Below are positions 25,059 to 27,893 of a stretch of 27,893 bases of DNA, one piece after another. Below the pieces are notes generated by a model. It searched no databases, was not told the origin of the DNA, and saw nothing but the letters and a program-made list of their open reading frames with translations. Both the position numbers and the translations under genes were made by a program. The DNA is from Roseibacillus sp. (GTDB lineage: Bacteria > Verrucomicrobiota > Verrucomicrobiae > Verrucomicrobiales > Akkermansiaceae), in NCBI GenBank assembly GCA_002723015.1, contig PBNG01000015.1, forward strand, positions 79,878 to 107,770. The letters are read 5' to 3'. How positions within the stretch are numbered: position 1 is the first letter of the stretch; the number at the start of each line of letters is the position of its first letter.

Positions 25059-26012
25059 ATGGCGAAACAGGCGCTAGGAAAAGGATTAGGGGCACTCATC
25101 AAGAAACCAGCTGCGAAAAAATCCGCGCCGGCGAGAAAGAAAAAGAAAGCGGGGACCGCGAACAAAAAACGCGCCAAGACCAAAGATTCTGACAGCTCAG
25201 AATCGGATGTACTTGAAGTCGCGATCGATGAGGTAGTCACGAGCCCGCTACAGCCCAGAGGCGAAATTCCAGAGGCCAATCTGGAAGAGCTTGTAGAATC
25301 CATCCGGGCCCATGGCGTCATCCAGCCTCTTATAACCCGTCGTGTCCGTGGTAAGTACGAACTCATTGCCGGGGAGCGCCGGTGGCGAGCCTCTCAGAAA
25401 CTTGGCCTTGTGACCGTTCCGGTCATCCTTCGAAAGGCCACAGACCGTGAAGTCCTCGAAATGGCCCTCGTGGAAAACCTGCAGCGGCAGGACCTCAATG
25501 CGATCGAGGAGGCCAACGGCTACGTCAAACTCGCCAAGGAGTTTGATATGAGACAGGACGAAATCGCAAAACGCGTTGGAAAATCTAGAGCTACCGTGGC
25601 CAATTCAATGCGACTCCTTGATCTCCAGAAGGACATCCAAAAATTTCTTGCAGATGGTCTTCTTACCGTGGGACACGCAAAAGCGATCCTAGGGATCAAG
25701 GTGAAACGCGATCAGCGGACGGTCGCGGATCAGGTGATGCGCCAGCGACTCACCGTTCGGGCAACCGAAAAACTGGTCCAAAAAATCCAAGCTGGAGAGA
25801 CCTCGGCAACCAACAGGACAAAAAATACCCATTCGGATCCTGAGACAGAAGCCATGATTCGGTCTCTCACCTCCCGCCTGAGAGAACATTTTACAACCCA
25901 CGTTTCGATAAGCCACTCTCCGAAAAAGGGACGTATTGAACTCGAATATTACGGGAACGATGATCTCGGCAGGCTTCTCGAACTCCTTGGTATTCCTGCC
26001 GAGGAACTTTAG
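25059..26012 (+). CDS. parB: Chromosome-partitioning protein ParB with lysine-rich N-terminal linker
   Basis: From the ATG at 25059 the product has 317 residues; a GTG at 25050 and an ATG at 25014 are alternatives. The first 15 residues (GKGLGALIKK) match the ParA-contacting peptide of ParB. Residues 16-42 are an unusual run of Lys/Ala/Arg resembling a histone H1 tail. The CTP-binding N-domain has GERRWRAS at 105-112 and VENLQRQDLNAIEEA at about 138-152. The DNA-binding helix-turn-helix lies about 160-185 (QDEIAKRVGKSRATVANSMRLL), followed by VGHAKAILG and a C-terminal dimerisation part. ParB loads on parS sites as a CTP-dependent clamp for origin segregation. No parA and no parS match were seen in the window. 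A glutaminyl cyclase gene follows by 19 bases. Confidence 0.93.
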   Translation: MAKQALGKGLGALIKKPAAKKSAPARKKKKAGTANKKRAKTKDSDSSESDVLEVAIDEVVTSPLQPRGEIPEANLEELVESIRAHGVIQPLITRRVRGKYELIAGERRWRASQKLGLVTVPVILRKATDREVLEMALVENLQRQDLNAIEEANGYVKLAKEFDMRQDEIAKRVGKSRATVANSMRLLDLQKDIQKFLADGLLTVGHAKAILGIKVKRDQRTVADQVMRQRLTVRATEKLVQKIQAGETSATNRTKNTHSDPETEAMIRSLTSRLREHFTTHVSISHSPKKGRIELEYYGNDDLGRLLELLGIPAEEL

Positions 26013-26031
26013 AACGCCCTTGGATCTCTCA

Positions 26032-26973
26032 ATGCGTGGCGATCCCATCGAAAGGTGGACCATCCTATGGTTGACCGTTGGCTGGCTCATGATCAGCCTT
26101 TTTCTTCATGCCTGCTCGGCCGAAAAAACTAACCTTCCTCCCGAGCGGGAGCGGACTGGTGGTCGGGCAGCCTACGTACACACGAGGGCAATCGTCTCGC
26201 TGGGACCTCGCCCGCCTGGTTCCGCAGCCCTCAGTGAGACGAGAGAATACATCACCTCTCAGCTGGAGCGGCATGGCTGGTATGTAGTTCCCCAGCCGTT
26301 TACCAGAACGGTAGCCGCAATCGGGAAGCCGGTGACCTTTACCAACTTGATCGCTCGCTATGAAGGAGCCTCTGAGTCCCAGATCAAGATCCTTCTTGGA
26401 GCTCACATCGATTCAAAATTCTACCCGGATCAACATTTCGTTGGGGCCGACGATGCAGCCTCGGCGGCAGGCATCATACTGGAGATAGCGCGGCAATTGA
26501 GCAAGGAACCTGAGAAGGCGTCTCGACTAGAGCTGGTATTCTTCGATGGGGAAGAAGCCTTTGGCGAGAGCATCACCCCGGTAGACGGTCTTTACGGAAG
26601 CAAATATTACGCGAGTCACTGGCGGAAATCTGCAAGAAAGCCTGCCGCGGGCATCATCCTCGACATGGTGGGTCACCGGAACCTCTCAATTCGTTATCCT
26701 TCTGATACACCACCTTTCCTCGAGAACGCCCTTCTAAGCGCAGCAAGGAATGCAGGTGCGGAACACCGATTCAAAAAGGCCCTTAACCCAATTCTCGATG
26801 ATCACGTCCCCCTGAATAATGCAGGAATACCCACACTGGACTTTATTGGTGATTTCTCACAATTCCCATGGTGGCACACAGAAGCTGATAACCTGAAGCG
26901 TATTTCAATTGAAAGTCTCGAGATCAGCCTGCAAATCACTTCTGAAATGATCACCGGACTACTCGAAGAATAG
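26032..26973 (+). CDS. Lipoprotein glutaminyl-peptide cyclotransferase (M28-fold, animal-type QC)
   Basis: 313 residues from the ATG at 26032. The signal ends in LHAC (C28), so the protein is probably a lipoprotein. The body resembles human QPCT throughout: LGPRPPGSAA, TFTNLIARY, LLGAHIDSKF (human ACHYDSK), VGADDAASAAG, LVFFDGEEAF, LYGSKYYASH, DDHVPLNNAGIPTLDFIG and FPWWHTEADN. The single zinc site of QC (Asp, Glu, His) maps to D141 or D140, E175 and H282; the general base to E174, and the other catalytic aspartates to D211 and D257. It should convert N-terminal glutamine to pyroglutamate on exported proteins, protecting them from aminopeptidases. M28 aminopeptidases share the fold but use two zinc ions, so QC is favoured. 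Confidence 0.87.
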   Translation: MRGDPIERWTILWLTVGWLMISLFLHACSAEKTNLPPERERTGGRAAYVHTRAIVSLGPRPPGSAALSETREYITSQLERHGWYVVPQPFTRTVAAIGKPVTFTNLIARYEGASESQIKILLGAHIDSKFYPDQHFVGADDAASAAGIILEIARQLSKEPEKASRLELVFFDGEEAFGESITPVDGLYGSKYYASHWRKSARKPAAGIILDMVGHRNLSIRYPSDTPPFLENALLSAARNAGAEHRFKKALNPILDDHVPLNNAGIPTLDFIGDFSQFPWWHTEADNLKRISIESLEISLQITSEMITGLLEE

Positions 26974-27054
26974 ATCCAGCCTGCGTATTTGTCCCTTTGG
27001 GTAGACTCCTCGTTCATGTTGAGGCATTCTTCATCATCTCTATCCTCGCTTGTA

Positions 27055-27893
27055 ATGAACGGACAACGTCGCCTGCTGCCGCTGACTCTTGCATCCGCCA
27101 CCGCCCTCACCGCCCATTTGATATTCGCACAGGCGCCCCCCCTGCTTGACGAGGTAATCGGGCTCGAATCAGGGGGATCTATCCGATTCGACCCTGACAA
27201 CCGAAATCATGATTCGGTGGCTCGATTAGAATTTCTCGGACATACAATCTCGGATGATGGAGATTATCAGTACTGGTATGACATTATCAGTGGCAACCGC
27301 GCATGGACCCGGGACGTCTCATTCTGGGTCTGCAATGCTGAGACCATAACCAACCTCACCGACGAGAATTATACCGAAACCGGGGCTGAGCGCGTCCTGC
27401 AGCATTGGTGGGGAACTCCCATGGCTTCGAGGGGCTTGGACATCTGGGGTGGACACCGGGACCCACAAAATAGTCCATCTCACGGTCTGGGGAACTCGTG
27501 GAACCTTACAACCAGTCATCCAGACCCCATGATCAACCAGTTCCACGAGCCCAGCGACTATGCAACTCCTGGGTTTTTCAGCGGACAACCCTCCGCCTTT
27601 TACTGGGGACCTCCGTCCCTCCTCGATGACGCCCTTACCCTCTCCGACGGAACGCAAGTCTGGAAATTCGAGAAGGATCATTATGAGTCGTTCGTTAACA
27701 ACACGGTTCTATATCCCTTTTCTGGCCTCTGTGGCACCTTTATCATCGAGAGCAGCAACCCTCCGGCGAATGACTCCTTCGGATGGTCCACCTACCACAA
27801 CACTACCGTTGATGGATCACAGTCTCAGGTGAGCGCATATGGATATCTTCCGGGACCGGGGGATGGATCCCCTGAGGGCGAACTCATCCTTGA
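27055..27893 (+). CDS. Secreted protein of unknown function, 5' part (runs off the window)
   Basis: From the ATG at 27055 the frame is open to the last base, giving at least 279 residues. The N-terminus MNGQRRLLPLTLASATALTAHLIFAQA looks like a signal peptide cut after AQA. The mature part is rich in Trp, Gly, Asn, Tyr and Asp with few Lys, as in exported beta-sheet proteins: LEFLGHTISDDGDYQYWYD at about 60-78, FWVCNAETI, and an N-linked-looking NNTVLYPFSG. Residues near the end, GYLPGPGDGSPEGELIL, may lead into another domain. I do not recognise the family. A C-terminal sorting signal such as PEP-CTERM is possible but lies outside the window. Confidence 0.75.
   Translation, partial: MNGQRRLLPLTLASATALTAHLIFAQAPPLLDEVIGLESGGSIRFDPDNRNHDSVARLEFLGHTISDDGDYQYWYDIISGNRAWTRDVSFWVCNAETITNLTDENYTETGAERVLQHWWGTPMASRGLDIWGGHRDPQNSPSHGLGNSWNLTTSHPDPMINQFHEPSDYATPGFFSGQPSAFYWGPPSLLDDALTLSDGTQVWKFEKDHYESFVNNTVLYPFSGLCGTFIIESSNPPANDSFGWSTYHNTTVDGSQSQVSAYGYLPGPGDGSPEGELIL

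Noticed and set aside
25059..26012. parS centromere site near parB
   Set aside because: I looked for TGTTTCACGTGAAACA-like palindromes and found none; the CACGTG near 1507 lacks the flanking half sites.
1..27893. Mobile elements, CRISPR arrays, tRNA or rRNA genes
   Set aside because: No transposase or integrase motif, spaced direct repeats, tRNA cloverleaf or rRNA-like stretch was recognised by reading both strands; a tRNA or RNA-family scan could still find something small.

Overview
The window looks like chromosomal DNA from a member of the Verrucomicrobiota, or a close relative in the Planctomycetes-Verrucomicrobia-Chlamydiae group. I infer this from gene content: a secreted ThuA-domain protein, a Ser/Thr kinase with a WD40 propeller, a Sigma70_ECF-type (TIGR02999-like) sigma factor, a secreted protein built of DP-x-x-A-x-x-W repeats, and a planctomycete-type cytochrome fused to leucine-rich repeats. 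No rRNA, tRNA, CRISPR array, insertion sequence or phage gene was seen. Genes are densely packed, and the largest gaps (about 250 bases each, near 11062-11318 and 19173-19424) hold regulatory-looking structure. Many starts lack a clear Shine-Dalgarno sequence and several appear to be GTG or TTG.

Layout. (1) 2-1301 is the tail of an FtsX-type ABC permease followed by a ZnuA-like zinc-binding lipoprotein gene broken by an in-frame TGA. (2) 1384-4410 holds a ThuA-domain protein, a terminator, an aldo/keto reductase and an HExxH lipoprotein. (3) 4400-11061 is a signalling and cell-surface block: a kinase-WD40 gene (minus), a divergent ECF sigma gene, a repeat protein anchored by one N-terminal membrane segment, and a cytochrome-LRR protein. 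(4) 11319-14843 is a large SNF2 helicase. (5) 14985-19172 is a four-gene Tro-type Mn/Zn ABC transporter operon on the minus strand, read troA-troB-troC-troD. TroC carries a C-terminal DtxR/MntR-like domain, and the operon is preceded by a near-consensus DtxR/IdeR box. (6) 19425-22085 is ribBA-ribH-nusB, with a NusB about twice the usual length. (7) 22148-24908 (minus) holds a thioredoxin-fold protein lacking its cysteines, an MGMT-type alkyltransferase, a SET-domain methyltransferase and a secreted protein of unknown function. (8) 25059-26973 is parB, with a lysine-rich tail, followed by a lipoprotein glutaminyl cyclase. (9) 27055 to the end is the start of an unrecognised secreted protein.

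How the parts may work together. The most coherent unit is the tro operon. The upstream operator matches the DtxR/IdeR consensus at 15 of 19 positions, and the only DtxR-like protein in the window is fused to one of the permeases the operator would control. This suggests a metal transporter that carries its own repressor domain at the membrane. A second theme is the kinase / ECF sigma / repeat-protein cluster, a plausible envelope-sensing unit. A third, more speculative one is a SET lysine methyltransferase encoded near a ParB with a histone-like lysine-rich tail.
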